64,000 nucleotides of DNA from Thiosocius sp963759055 (GTDB taxonomy: Bacteria > Pseudomonadota > Gammaproteobacteria > Chromatiales > Chromatiaceae), in NCBI GenBank assembly GCA_963759055.1, contig CAVWYD010000032.1, positions 62,001 through 126,000 on the forward strand. The letters are read 5' to 3'. Position 1 is the stretch's first letter. Each line of letters starts with the position of its first letter. Below, piece after piece: positions 55,142 to 64,000 of this stretch. The position numbers and the translations under genes were made by a program. Under the pieces are notes generated by a model. That model was not told the origin of the DNA, searched no databases, and saw nothing but the letters and a program-made list of their open reading frames with translations.

Positions 55142-56269
55142 ATGGACTCAACCCCTTCCGACGACGAAACCGACGCCTGGTGTGCGCTGCTGCGCGCCCC
55201 CGGCGTCGGCTGCCAGACTCTGAACCCCCTGCTGCTTGACGGAAGCTCGGCACGACAACTGCTGGAACACCCGCCGGCGAGCATCCCAGACACCCTGCGC
55301 CATTACCTGCACAGCCCGGATCTGGAAGGCGTGGAGGCCGACATGCGCTGGTTGGAGCAGCCTGACAACCGGCTGCTCAGGATCACCGACCCCGGCTACC
55401 CGACACGCCTGCGCGAACTGCCCAACCCACCGAGCGCGCTGTTTCTGCACGGCGACCCGGACCTGCTCTGCATGCCGCAACTGGCCATTGTCGGTAGTCG
55501 CAACCCCAGCACGGGAGGTCGCCGCAACGCGCATGACTTCGCTGCCCACCTCGCCTCTGCCGGGCTGGTCATCGGCAGCGGACTGGCCACCGGGATCGAC
55601 GCCGCAGCACATCAGGGCGCACTCGACGCCGACGGCCTCACCCTGGCCGTGACCGGAACCGGTCTCGACCGCGTTTACCCGGCAAAGAACCGCTCCCTTG
55701 CCCATGAAATTGCGATGAGCGGGCTGCTGGTCTCCGAATTTCCCATCGGCACCCCGCCATTACCGGCCAATTTCCCGCGCAGAAACCGTATTCTCGCTGG
55801 GCTTTCGCTCGGCACGCTGGTGGTGGAGGCAGCACTCAAGAGTGGTTCCCTGATCACCGCGCGCCTCGCCACTGAGTCCGGCCGCGAGGTATTCGCCATT
55901 CCCGGGTCGATCCACAACCCCCTGGCGAGGGGCTGTCATGCGTTGATCCGCGATGGTGCAAAACTGGTGGAAACCGGTGCACACGTGTTGGAGGAGCTGG
56001 CGCCGTTGCTCAGCGAGACCGGTTTCAGTACCCGCGAACCCACCGCGGCGGCGTCCCAAACCCCGGGCCGGAACGAACCAATGGATGCCCAGCATCGTGA
56101 ACTCCTGGACGCCATGGGCTTCGACCCGGTGACCACGGATGAACTGGTCAAAAGAACCGGGTTCCCGGCGGCCGAGGTCTCATCCATCCTGCTGTTGCTC
56201 GAATTGCAGGGTCATGTATCATCTGGCGCAGGTGGACTGTTCACGCAACTTGGAATTCTTACTGAGTGA
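55142..56269 (+). CDS. dprA: DNA-processing protein DprA
   Basis: Binds incoming single-stranded DNA and loads RecA in transformation; 375 residues. The Rossmann-like core has AIVGSRNPS, SGLATGIDAAAH and SEFPIGTPPLPANFPRRNRILAGLS, all family hallmarks. The last ~65 residues are a winged-helix domain (MGFDPVTTDELVKRTGFPAAEVSSIL). Follows the LysM gene by 22 bases. Confidence 0.96.
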   Translation: MDSTPSDDETDAWCALLRAPGVGCQTLNPLLLDGSSARQLLEHPPASIPDTLRHYLHSPDLEGVEADMRWLEQPDNRLLRITDPGYPTRLRELPNPPSALFLHGDPDLLCMPQLAIVGSRNPSTGGRRNAHDFAAHLASAGLVIGSGLATGIDAAAHQGALDADGLTLAVTGTGLDRVYPAKNRSLAHEIAMSGLLVSEFPIGTPPLPANFPRRNRILAGLSLGTLVVEAALKSGSLITARLATESGREVFAIPGSIHNPLARGCHALIRDGAKLVETGAHVLEELAPLLSETGFSTREPTAAASQTPGRNEPMDAQHRELLDAMGFDPVTTDELVKRTGFPAAEVSSILLLLELQGHVSSGAGGLFTQLGILTE

Positions 56270-56354
56270 ACCCATATCCCGCCTTAGAGGGCCCGATACC
56301 TGGACGCACCCCCCCGTCCTGCAAGGCCTCCCATTCTCCGCCAGGAAGACTGCC

Positions 56355-56834
56355 GTGAACGAAAACGTCATCGACGTCTTGATCTATATCTACGAGAACT
56401 ATATGGATGCGGAAGAATCCGTTCCGACGGACCAGATCCTGCTCGAAGAAGAGCTGGTGCAGGCCGGGTTCCCGCAGGGAGAGATCAAAAAGGCCTTCAA
56501 CTGGCTCGACGAACTGGCCTGGCGCCAGGGCACCCTGAGCTACGGCGACGCTCAGCCGAACCGCTCCATGCGGCTGTATAACGAGCGGGAGCAACAGCGC
56601 ATCGACCTGGAGATCCAGGGCATGCTGCTGTACCTGGAACAGGCCGGCATCCTGGACCCGATGAGCCGCGAACTGGTGATCGAGCGCGCAATGGCAATCG
56701 AGACCGAGGAACTGACCGCGGACGACGTAAAATGGATTGTCCTGCTGGTCCTGCTCAATCAACCCGGACAGGAAAATGCCTTCGCCCTGATGGAAGAGCT
56801 GGTATACAACGGGGAGCCAACCTACCTGCACTGA
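56355..56834 (+). CDS. smg: Smg family protein (DUF494)
   Basis: 159-residue helical protein from a GTG at 56355 with AGGA 8 bases upstream (NENVIDVLIYIYENYMDAE follows). Conserved beside dprA in proteobacteria; function unknown. An in-frame extension to 56139 overlaps dprA and is unlikely. Confidence 0.93.
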   Translation: MNENVIDVLIYIYENYMDAEESVPTDQILLEEELVQAGFPQGEIKKAFNWLDELAWRQGTLSYGDAQPNRSMRLYNEREQQRIDLEIQGMLLYLEQAGILDPMSRELVIERAMAIETEELTADDVKWIVLLVLLNQPGQENAFALMEELVYNGEPTYLH

Positions 56835-56994
56835 TTTGCTGGCCCCTGGCAACACCGGGGACTCCCCCCGGGTGATCAGGCATGAGAACCGTGCTTGACA
56901 CCCTTCCCCCTTGGCGGCTATCCGTATAAAAGGGCAGACGCACCCGAGCGGCCATATCGCCGCAGCTTTGCCAAATGAACCAAGTCAACCCGAT

Positions 56995-57019
56995 CCGTGC
57001 CGAAAAGGCACGGGTTTTT
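56995..57019 (+). terminator. Terminator/attenuator-like hairpin in the topA leader
   Basis: Perfect stem CCGTGCC (56995-57001) and GGCACGG (57007-57013), loop GAAAA, then five T starting at 57015. It ends 21 bases before the topA start. It could end smg transcripts or act as an attenuator for topA. Confidence 0.8.
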
Positions 57020-57040
57020 CAACCGAGCAGCCCCCAAAAT

Positions 57041-59339
57041 ATGAACCTGGTCATCGTCGAATCGCCCGCCAAGGCGAAAACCATCAAGAAATACCTTGGC
57101 AAGGACTTTGAGGTACTGGCCTCCTATGGTCATGTTCGCGATCTCGTGCCCAAAGAGGGTGCTGTCGATCCAGCCAACGACTTCGCCATGAAATATCAGG
57201 TGATCGACCGCAACGACAAACACGTCAAGGCGATTACCACGAAGCTGAAAAACGCCGATGCCCTTTATCTCGCGACCGACCCGGACCGCGAGGGTGAGGC
57301 CATCTCCTGGCATCTGTATGAACTGCTCAAGGGCAAACGAATACTCAAAGACAAAGCGGTGCACCGGGTAGTGTTCAATGAGATCACCAAAAAGGCGGTG
57401 CAGGACGCGGTGGCCCATCCGCGTGAGCTGTCGATGGACCTGGTGAACGCACAGCAGGCACGGCGCGCTCTCGATTACCTGGTCGGTTTCAATCTTTCGC
57501 CGCTGCTGTGGAAGAAGGTCCGGCGCGGCCTCTCGGCCGGTCGCGTACAAAGCCCGGCCCTGCGCCTGATCTGCGAACGGGAAGACGAGATCGAGGCCTT
57601 CAAGGCTCGCGAGTACTGGACCATCGAGGCCGATACCGAGAAGGATGGCCAGAAGTTCGGCGCCAAGCTGACCCAGTTCGGCGGCGAAAAGCTTAGCCAG
57701 TTCTCGGTGACCGACGGCGAAGCGTGCGGCCGAGATCGAAAAGACCCTGAGTGAGGCGGCCAACGGCCAGCTGGATGTCATCAAGGTCGAGAAGAAACAG
57801 CGCAAGCGCAATCCGGCGGCACCCTTCACCACCTCGACCCTGCAGCAGGAGGCCTCGCGCAAGCTCGGGTTCACCGCCCAACGCACCATGCGCATCGCCC
57901 AGCAGCTGTATGAAGGCGTTGACATAGGCAGTGGCGCGGTTGGTCTTATCACCTACATGCGTACAGACTCGGTAAACCTGGCCGATGAGGCCATCGCCGA
58001 GCTGCGCGGATTCATCAGCGACAAATTCGGTGCCGATCAGCTGCCCAAGTCACCGCGACAGTACAAGACCAAGGCCAAGAACGCGCAGGAGGCACACGAG
58101 GCGATCAGACCGACCTCGGTGCTGAATGCGCCTGAGCAGATCGGCCGGCACCTCGACAAGGATCAGCTCAAACTCTACAGCCTGATCTGGAAACGCACGG
58201 TTGCCTGTCAAATGATCCATGCCACCATCGATACGGTGGCCGCCGACCTGGGTGCCGGCGAAGGCAACCTGTTCCGCGCCAATGGTTCGACCATCGCCAG
58301 CCCAGGATTCATCCAGGTTTACCTGGAGGGCACCGACGACGCCAAGGCGGGCGATGATGACGAGAAGATGCTGCCGCCGCTGCGCGAGGGCGAAAAGATC
58401 ACGTTGAAGAAGATCCGTCAGGAACAGCACTTCACGGAGCCGCCACCCCGCTACAGCGAGGCCAGCCTCGTCAAGTCGCTGGAGGAACACGGTATCGGCC
58501 GCCCCTCGACCTATGCCTCGATCATCTCTACCCTGCAGGACCGCGAGTACGTCGAGATGGACAAGAAGCGCTTCATCCCGACCGATGTGGGTCGCGTGGT
58601 GAACAAGTTCCTGACCAACTACTTCACCCAGTACGTCGACTACGACTTTACTGCCCGCCTGGAAGACGAGCTGGACGCCGTGTCGCGCGGCGAGGAGGAA
58701 TGGATACCGCTGCTGGAAAAATTCTGGCAGCCGTTCAAGGATCGCATCGACCATACGCAGGAAAACGTCCAGCGTTCGGAGGTCACCCAGGAAAAAATCG
58801 ACGAGAAGTGCCCAAAGTGTCAGGGACAGCTGGCCAAGCGCCTGGGCCGTAACGGCAGTTTCATCGGCTGCACCAACTATCCTGAATGTGACTACACGCG
58901 AAACATCGACGAAGATGGCCGTGCCACCGCCGAACCCGAAAAAGTCGGGCGTGACTGCCCGGAATGCGGCTCCGAGCTCGTATTCAAACAGGGCCGCTAC
59001 GGCAAGTTCATCGGTTGCTCAGGCTACCCCAGCTGCCGTTTTATCGAACCGCTGGAAAAACCCAAGGACACCGAAGTCAGTTGCCCCAAGTGCCACAAGG
59101 GCACCCTGATGCAGCGCAAATCACGCCGGGGCAAGGTGTTCTATTCCTGCTCCACCTACCCCAAGTGCGACTATGCAGTGTGGAACGAGCCGGTCGCCGA
59201 ACCCTGCCCCAACTGCGGCTGGCCGGTACTCACGATCAAGACCACCAAACGCAGCGGCACGCAGAAGGTCTGCCCGCAGCAGGACTGTTCCTTCGCTGAG
59301 CCCTATGAGGCCCCGGCCGCTGAAAAGGCGAAGAGCTGA
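57041..59339 (+). CDS. topA: DNA topoisomerase I, apparent frameshift
   Basis: Type IA topoisomerase relaxing negative supercoils; about 765 residues. The start is the ATG at 57041 (MNLVIVESPAKAKTIKKYLG), downstream of the hairpin. TOPRIM motifs (ATDPDREGEAISWH) are in the first frame. After VTDGEA one extra base near 57725 shifts the frame, and AAEIEKTLSEAANGQLDVI with the active-site Tyr (GLITYMRTDSVNL) follows. C-terminal zinc ribbons carry four Cys clusters (CPKC, CPEC, CPKC, CPNC). topA is usually essential, so sequence error is likely. Confidence 0.95.
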
Positions 59340-59421
59340 CGGCCACGATTGATGCCGAGCAAAAATGATTCAGGGCACAGCGTAAGGATTTGCGCAGGGC
59401 AGGCTGTGCCTCCGCCAAATT

Positions 59422-59438
59422 GTCGGGCGCAGCCCGAC
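59422..59438. repeat. REP-like palindrome
   Basis: GTCGGGC-GCA-GCCCGAC, a perfect 7-bp stem, followed by CTACCC, lies between topA and tsaC. The GTCGGGC/GCCCGAC core with flanking CTACC resembles common dispersed palindromes of gammaproteobacteria. Only one copy was noticed here. Confidence 0.5.
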
Positions 59439-59446
59439 CTACCCAG

Positions 59447-60001
59447 GTGAGCCGCTTCGCGTTACGGCGTGCGGCCGGGATCTTGCGCCGGGGCGGCGTG
59501 GTCGCCTACCCCACCGAGGCGGTGTACGGGCTGGGCTGCGACCCATTGAACCAGGAGGCAGTAAAGTATGTACTCGCTATCAAGCAACGTCCGGTCGAAA
59601 AAGGCCTGATCCTGATCGCCAGCCGATTCGAGCAACTCAAACCCTTCGTGCTGGCCGTGCCCCCCGAGATCCAGGATCGACTGGACGAAAGCTGGCCAGG
59701 GCCCGTTACCTGGCTGCTGCCTGCCAGACCAACGGCGCCGCGCTGGTTACGTGGCGAACATCATTCGCTGGCGGTGCGCGTAACGGCCCACCCGCTGGCT
59801 GCCGCGCTTTGCGAGGCATTCGGCGGGGCCATCGTCTCCACCAGCGCCAATCCAGCGGGGCGGCCGCCAGCACGCTCTGCACTGCAGGCCAGGATCCGCT
59901 GTCCCGGTGTAGATCTGATTCTTCAAGGCTCCACCGGTCCACTGGCCCGCCCGACCCCGATACGCGATGCCGTCACCGGCAGAGTTTTACGGGGCGCCTG
60001 A
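59447..60001 (+). CDS. tsaC: Threonylcarbamoyl-AMP synthase
   Basis: Makes threonylcarbamoyl-AMP for tRNA t6A37; 184 residues from a GTG at 59447 (SRFALRRAAGILRRGGVVAYPTEAV). YrdC motifs are YPTEAVYGLGCDP, KQRPVEKGLILIA, AVRVTAHPL and STSANPAG. The single-domain YrdC length marks TsaC rather than Sua5. In E. coli it is also found near topA-unrelated aroE; hemF lies downstream here. Confidence 0.94.
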   Translation: MSRFALRRAAGILRRGGVVAYPTEAVYGLGCDPLNQEAVKYVLAIKQRPVEKGLILIASRFEQLKPFVLAVPPEIQDRLDESWPGPVTWLLPARPTAPRWLRGEHHSLAVRVTAHPLAAALCEAFGGAIVSTSANPAGRPPARSALQARIRCPGVDLILQGSTGPLARPTPIRDAVTGRVLRGA

Positions 60002-60292
60002 GGCTGCGCTCAAGGGCGAGCCTGCGTCAGACGAATCCCCATTTGCTCGAGCCAGCATCTACTAATATACGAGATACAAAAGCCGATTGCCCCGTCGCGC
60101 CTTCATTTCAGACGGTGCTAGAGGGTGCTGTGCCCGGGGCACAAAGAAGTGTGGCCGCAGCCAGAACTTCACGGACCCGACGTGTTTGACCAGGACCCGG
60201 GCTGCGTTTGGCTTTGCCCAGCCCCGGATCCTCGGAAGAACTGGCGCGATAACGCCCAGTCCCACCAACCCAAAAAAGGATAATTAGGCGCG

Positions 60293-63079
60293 ATGGAACG
60301 ACTCATGGCCTGGTCGATGAGGAACCCCCAAACGGTATTGATCGGGGTCCTGATCGTGAGCATCCTCGCGGCGGCCCAGCTGTCCCAGCTGCAGGTTGCG
60401 ATCTCACCGCAGTCGCTGATCATCGAGGGCGACCCGGACCAGGAATTCTACGAACAAACCCAGGCCACATTCGGTTCCGACCGGATTACGATCGTCTACA
60501 TCGAGGATCCCCAGCTGTTCGCCCGCGAGAAACTGGAGACCATTCGCCAGGTCATCGACGCGATCGAAGCCCTCCCCTTCGTCGAAAAAACCCGCAGCCT
60601 GTTCAACGTTCCCGAAATTCGCGTCGATGACGAACTGGTCAGCACGGAACCGTTTCTAAAACATCTGCCTGAAGACCAAAAGGGTGCAGACCGCATCCGG
60701 CAAAGCGCGCTCAAGAACCCGTTTGTGCGCAATAACCTGCTTTCCGTGAACGGCAATGCTTTGGCGGTAAACGTCTATCTGAAAGAGGGCGACTACGACG
60801 CCGATCCAGCCTATGACGCACACGTCGCACGACAGATCGACCAGGCCATCAGCCCGCTCGAAGACATCGTTACCGAGGCCTATCAGATCGGCCTGCCCTA
60901 TGTGCGATCGGCGATAGCGCAAGCGGTATCGGAACAGCAGTACGAGATCATTGCGGCCGCATTCGGCGTCCTGTTGCTTGTCCTGTTGCTTGTGTTCCGC
61001 AAAGCGAGCGCCGCATTCATTCCTCTGATTACGGCCGGCCTGAGCGTCGTCTGGCTCCTGGGGGCGATGGCGGCACTCGGCATTCCGCTGACGGTTTTGA
61101 CCGCCGTAGTGCCAATCCTGCTGGTCATCATCGGTTCGACGGAAGACGTCCACCTGCTGGCCGAGTACTACCATGGTCTGAGCCGGGGCCTGAGCAGGCG
61201 CCGGGCCATCAGAAGTATGGCACATCGTTTGGGCCTGGCGATCGGCTTGACCTTTATCACCTCCTACATCGGATTTCTGGCCGTGGGGGCCAACCCGATC
61301 AGTCTGGTAAGGGAGTTCGGACTGGTGGCTTCAACCGGACTGGCCATCAACTTCTTTCTCACCGCAGTGCTGGTACCCGTGCTTCTGGGGATATTCGGGG
61401 AACAGACCAACCAGGACAGCTCAGGCTGGTCCAGCACCCTGTATCGGAAGATCTCGACGTTCATGACCAACGTCATTCTTGCGCGACGCAAGACATTTCT
61501 GATTCTCAGCGCCGCAGCCGTTATTGGCTGTCTCTACTTTGCAACATCGCTTCAGATCAATAACAGCATATTGAATTACCTCGCGCCCGACTCACCGATT
61601 CAGCAACGAATCGAGCAGCTGAAGGTCAGGCTTGCGGGGCTATACACCCTGCAGATCGTTGTCGACGGACACGTCGATGGTGTTTTTGAGCGCGCTCATT
61701 ATCTCGGGGAACTGGAAAAAATCCAGATGTTCGTCGCGGGTCACCCGGCCCTCGATCACAGCATGTCCTTCGCCGACTACATGTCGATGCTGAACAGCGC
61801 GGTCAATGATACCGGGGAGCCGGAACTGCCCTTCGAAGACGATGTCGTCGAAACGCTGATGCTGTTTGTCGGCCCGGATGACGTCGCCGAGTATCTGTCC
61901 GAAGACCGCAGCAGGGCAAGTATCGTGGTGCGCCACAGTGTCGCCGAGTCTGCGCAACTGAGCTCGGTGCTCCGCGATATCGAGGAGTATATCGCCAAAC
62001 GGATCGACCCCGACCTGGCATTGACCATAACCGGTGAGTCGGTGTTGGCGGACAACGCCGTGAGCTACCTCATGTCCGGTCAGATCCGCTCCCTGATTTT
62101 TATCGTATTCGCAATCTTCGCTGTGGTCGCACTGCTGTTCATGACCACCAAGGCAGGCCTGATCGCGGTGGTCGTCAATCTTTTCCCGATCGCTGCGCTG
62201 TTCGGCGTGATGGGCTTTGCCGGCATCCCCCTGGATTCGGCAACCTCGATGATTGCAGCGATCGCCATCGGCGTCGGGATCGACCACACAATGCATTTCA
62301 TGGTCCGTTACAACCAGCATTTCCGCGGCGGGACCGACAGGGTTATTGCGGTATCAAGAACCATCCGGGATGAGGCAAGCCCCATCGGCACCGCCACATT
62401 GGCGCTTGCCGCCGGCTTCAGCACCCTTGCACTATCAGATTTTCCACCCATTTATTACTTTGGGCTGCTGAGCGCGATGACCATGCTGTTCGCTTTCCTT
62501 GCGACTTTCGTGCTGGCGCCCATCCTGCTTTCGTATATCCCTTTGATAACCCTTTGGGACATGCTGAGCACAAACGTGCGTCGTGAGCTGCGTGATCGAT
62601 GTCCCTTGTTTCGCGACATGCGCACCTTGCAGATTCGTCGGGTGATCCTGCTCGGCAAGGTTTCGCTTTTTCATGATGGCGCAAAGATCATGCAGCAGGG
62701 CGAAGTCGGCGACGCCATCTTTATCCTGCTGCGCGGAAGGGTGGCCGTGGAGACAGTCAAGACAGACGGCAGCGCGGATGCTGTGAAGATAGCCTCCACC
62801 GGTGATGTGTTCGGCATGGCGGCGCTGATGTGCGGAAAACCGCGGGTGGCCACTGCCACCGCCGTCGGAGAGGCCGAGGTGCTGGCGCTGGATTGGGGCC
62901 GTCTGCAGCGGATAGCCAGATTCTTCCCGCGCAGCGCCTATTTTCTGTTCAAGAACCTATCCGCGATCATGGGCGAACGCCTGGCCAATCATGTGGAGCT
63001 TCCGCTGGAGAGTCCGAAACTGCCGCTGACGGCAAAAGAGATTCCGGCGGAGGCCAGACAAGGCGCCGATTCTACATAG
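60293..63079 (+). CDS. RND/MMPL-type transporter with C-terminal cNMP-binding-like domain
   Basis: 928-residue membrane protein. One N-terminal helix (about 13-32), a periplasmic domain, and five helices (about 215-370) form the first RND half; a second repeat (about 403-765) mirrors it, including GVGIDHTMHFMVRYN. Residues ~788-895 resemble a CRP-type cyclic-nucleotide-binding fold (GEVGDAIFILLRGRVAVE). The phosphate-binding cassette reads FGMAAL with Met842 where cAMP binders have Glu, but Arg851 is kept. Substrate and ligand are unknown. AAGGA lies upstream of the ATG. Confidence 0.9.
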   Translation: MERLMAWSMRNPQTVLIGVLIVSILAAAQLSQLQVAISPQSLIIEGDPDQEFYEQTQATFGSDRITIVYIEDPQLFAREKLETIRQVIDAIEALPFVEKTRSLFNVPEIRVDDELVSTEPFLKHLPEDQKGADRIRQSALKNPFVRNNLLSVNGNALAVNVYLKEGDYDADPAYDAHVARQIDQAISPLEDIVTEAYQIGLPYVRSAIAQAVSEQQYEIIAAAFGVLLLVLLLVFRKASAAFIPLITAGLSVVWLLGAMAALGIPLTVLTAVVPILLVIIGSTEDVHLLAEYYHGLSRGLSRRRAIRSMAHRLGLAIGLTFITSYIGFLAVGANPISLVREFGLVASTGLAINFFLTAVLVPVLLGIFGEQTNQDSSGWSSTLYRKISTFMTNVILARRKTFLILSAAAVIGCLYFATSLQINNSILNYLAPDSPIQQRIEQLKVRLAGLYTLQIVVDGHVDGVFERAHYLGELEKIQMFVAGHPALDHSMSFADYMSMLNSAVNDTGEPELPFEDDVVETLMLFVGPDDVAEYLSEDRSRASIVVRHSVAESAQLSSVLRDIEEYIAKRIDPDLALTITGESVLADNAVSYLMSGQIRSLIFIVFAIFAVVALLFMTTKAGLIAVVVNLFPIAALFGVMGFAGIPLDSATSMIAAIAIGVGIDHTMHFMVRYNQHFRGGTDRVIAVSRTIRDEASPIGTATLALAAGFSTLALSDFPPIYYFGLLSAMTMLFAFLATFVLAPILLSYIPLITLWDMLSTNVRRELRDRCPLFRDMRTLQIRRVILLGKVSLFHDGAKIMQQGEVGDAIFILLRGRVAVETVKTDGSADAVKIASTGDVFGMAALMCGKPRVATATAVGEAEVLALDWGRLQRIARFFPRSAYFLFKNLSAIMGERLANHVELPLESPKLPLTAKEIPAEARQGADST

Positions 63080-63228
63080 CTCAAAATCGCCCGAGACCGC
63101 AGCCGCTTGCACTCTTCAGCTGCGGATGCAAAACACCAGCCTTCATGCAATTTGCAGACGGGCGGTTGAGGGAAACTTGCCGACTCTGTTCAAATTGCCC
63201 CACCTTTCGCAGCCGAACGAGCATCACC

Positions 63229-64000
63229 ATGCCCGACCATCCCGATAAAGACGCCGTCAAGACATACCTGCTGGACCTGCAGGAAAGAATCTGTGCCGCA
63301 CTCACCGCCGAAGACGGCCAGGGGTTTCGGGAAGACAGCTGGGAACGCGCCGCGGGCGGTGGCGGCCGCTCACGGGTGCTCGAAGGTGGCAACGTCTTCG
63401 AAAAGGCCGGGGTGAACTTCTCACATGTATTCGGCGAAGGGCTACCACCCTCGGCCACTGCACAACGCCCGGAGCTTGCCGGCCGAAGCTTCCAGGCGAT
63501 GGGCGTCTCGCTGGTAATACACCCACACAACCCTTACGTGCCCACCTCGCACGCCAATGTGCGTTTCTTCATCGCCGAGAAACCGGGTACCGATCCGGTC
63601 TGGTGGTTTGGCGGCGGCTTCGATCTGACCCCCTATTACGGAAACCGCGAAGACGTGGTCCACTGGCATCAGACGTCAAAAGTTGCATGCGACCCGTTCG
63701 GCGAGGATGTCTATCGGCGTTACAAGAAGTGGTGTGACGAGTACTTCCACCTCAAGCACCGCGACGAACCCCGAGGTGTCGGCGGCCTGTTTTTCGATGA
63801 TCTCAACGAATGGGGCTTCGAGCGTTCGTTTTCTTTTATGCAGAGCGTCGGCGATCACTATGTGCCCGCCTATCTGCCGATCGTTCAGAAGCGCAAAGAC
63901 ACGCCCTACGGTGAGCGGGAGCGGGAGTTCCAGCTGTATCGACGCGGTCGCTATGTCGAGTTCAACCTGGTCTACGACCGCGGCACCATCTTCGGCCTGC
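63229..64000 (+). CDS. hemF: Aerobic coproporphyrinogen III oxidase, 3' truncated by window edge
   Basis: Oxygen-dependent decarboxylation of coproporphyrinogen III to protoporphyrinogen IX in haem synthesis. The frame is open from the ATG at 63229 to the window end (257 codons). HemF signatures are WWFGGGFDLTPYY, YKKWCDEYFHLKHR, GGLFFDDLNEWGF and YVEFNLVYDRGT. An oxygen-dependent enzyme implies at least partly aerobic growth. Confidence 0.97.
   Translation, partial: MPDHPDKDAVKTYLLDLQERICAALTAEDGQGFREDSWERAAGGGGRSRVLEGGNVFEKAGVNFSHVFGEGLPPSATAQRPELAGRSFQAMGVSLVIHPHNPYVPTSHANVRFFIAEKPGTDPVWWFGGGFDLTPYYGNREDVVHWHQTSKVACDPFGEDVYRRYKKWCDEYFHLKHRDEPRGVGGLFFDDLNEWGFERSFSFMQSVGDHYVPAYLPIVQKRKDTPYGEREREFQLYRRGRYVEFNLVYDRGTIFGL

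Noticed and set aside
56895..56930. TTGACA and TATAAA boxes upstream of topA
   Set aside because: Each box is near consensus but the spacer is 24 bases, too long for a normal sigma-70 promoter.
56975..57040. In-frame N-terminal extension of topA from an ATG at 56975
   Set aside because: It would run through a perfect terminator hairpin, and the family start is at 57041.
1..64000. tRNA, rRNA, CRISPR arrays, insertion sequences or prophage
   Set aside because: No cloverleaf-like intergenic segment, spacer-repeat pattern, transposase or phage gene was recognised on either strand.

Overview
The window is dense, high-GC bacterial chromosome from a gammaproteobacterium. Gene orders typical of that class are present: leuS-lptE-holA, then proA-nadD-rsfS-rlmH-maf-rng-yhdP-nitrilase-tldD-pmbA, and later the def-fmt-rsmB block with dprA-smg and topA-tsaC. 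A PPi-dependent phosphofructokinase, an H+-pumping pyrophosphatase and a soluble pyrophosphatase lie close together. That trio, with the NtrYX/DUF4390 block, suggests a Chromatiales-like, possibly chemolithoautotrophic organism; this assignment is inference. No phage, transposase, CRISPR array, rRNA or tRNA was recognised.

Layout. 1-3.8 kb: leuS (5' truncated), lptE, holA. 3.8-10.5 kb: an accessory cluster of alpha-E protein, circularly permuted ATP-grasp and giant transglutaminase-DUF2126 protein on the minus strand, with a divergent Anbu proteasome-like peptidase; it lies between holA and proA. 10.5-24.4 kb: a plus-strand housekeeping run from proA to pmbA and gloA. 24.4-28.1 kb: a minus-strand adenylate-kinase-like protein with a histone-H1-like Lys/Ala tail, then pfp and a small partner. 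28.2-35.7 kb: modCBA (minus), hppA, ppa, a phosphodiesterase, moaC and engB. 35.7-43.5 kb: an alpha/beta hydrolase, polA and a set of less conserved genes (GFA protein, unknown lipoprotein, two divergent DUF2959 paralogues). 43.5-53.9 kb: a minus-strand run def-fmt-rsmB-DUF4390-ntrY-ntrX-ybaK and trkA-trkH. 54.1-64 kb: a LysM protein, dprA, smg, topA, tsaC, an RND-type transporter with a C-terminal cyclic-nucleotide-binding-like domain, and hemF (3' truncated).

Three features stand out. First, the Anbu/ATP-grasp/alpha-E/transglutaminase set looks like an uncharacterised peptide-ligation and protein-processing system. Second, there are two odd fusions: adenylate kinase with an H1-like tail, and RND exporter with a cNMP-binding-like domain. 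Third, five conserved genes (rlmH, hppA, a DUF2959 gene, rsmB, topA) each need removal of one base to restore a full-length product. Because topA is normally essential, consensus sequence error is the simplest reading.

A family of degenerate 7-bp tandem repeats (CGAGGTT/CTCGGCC-like) occupies four intergenic spots. One copy appears to have been absorbed into the 5' coding region of nadD.
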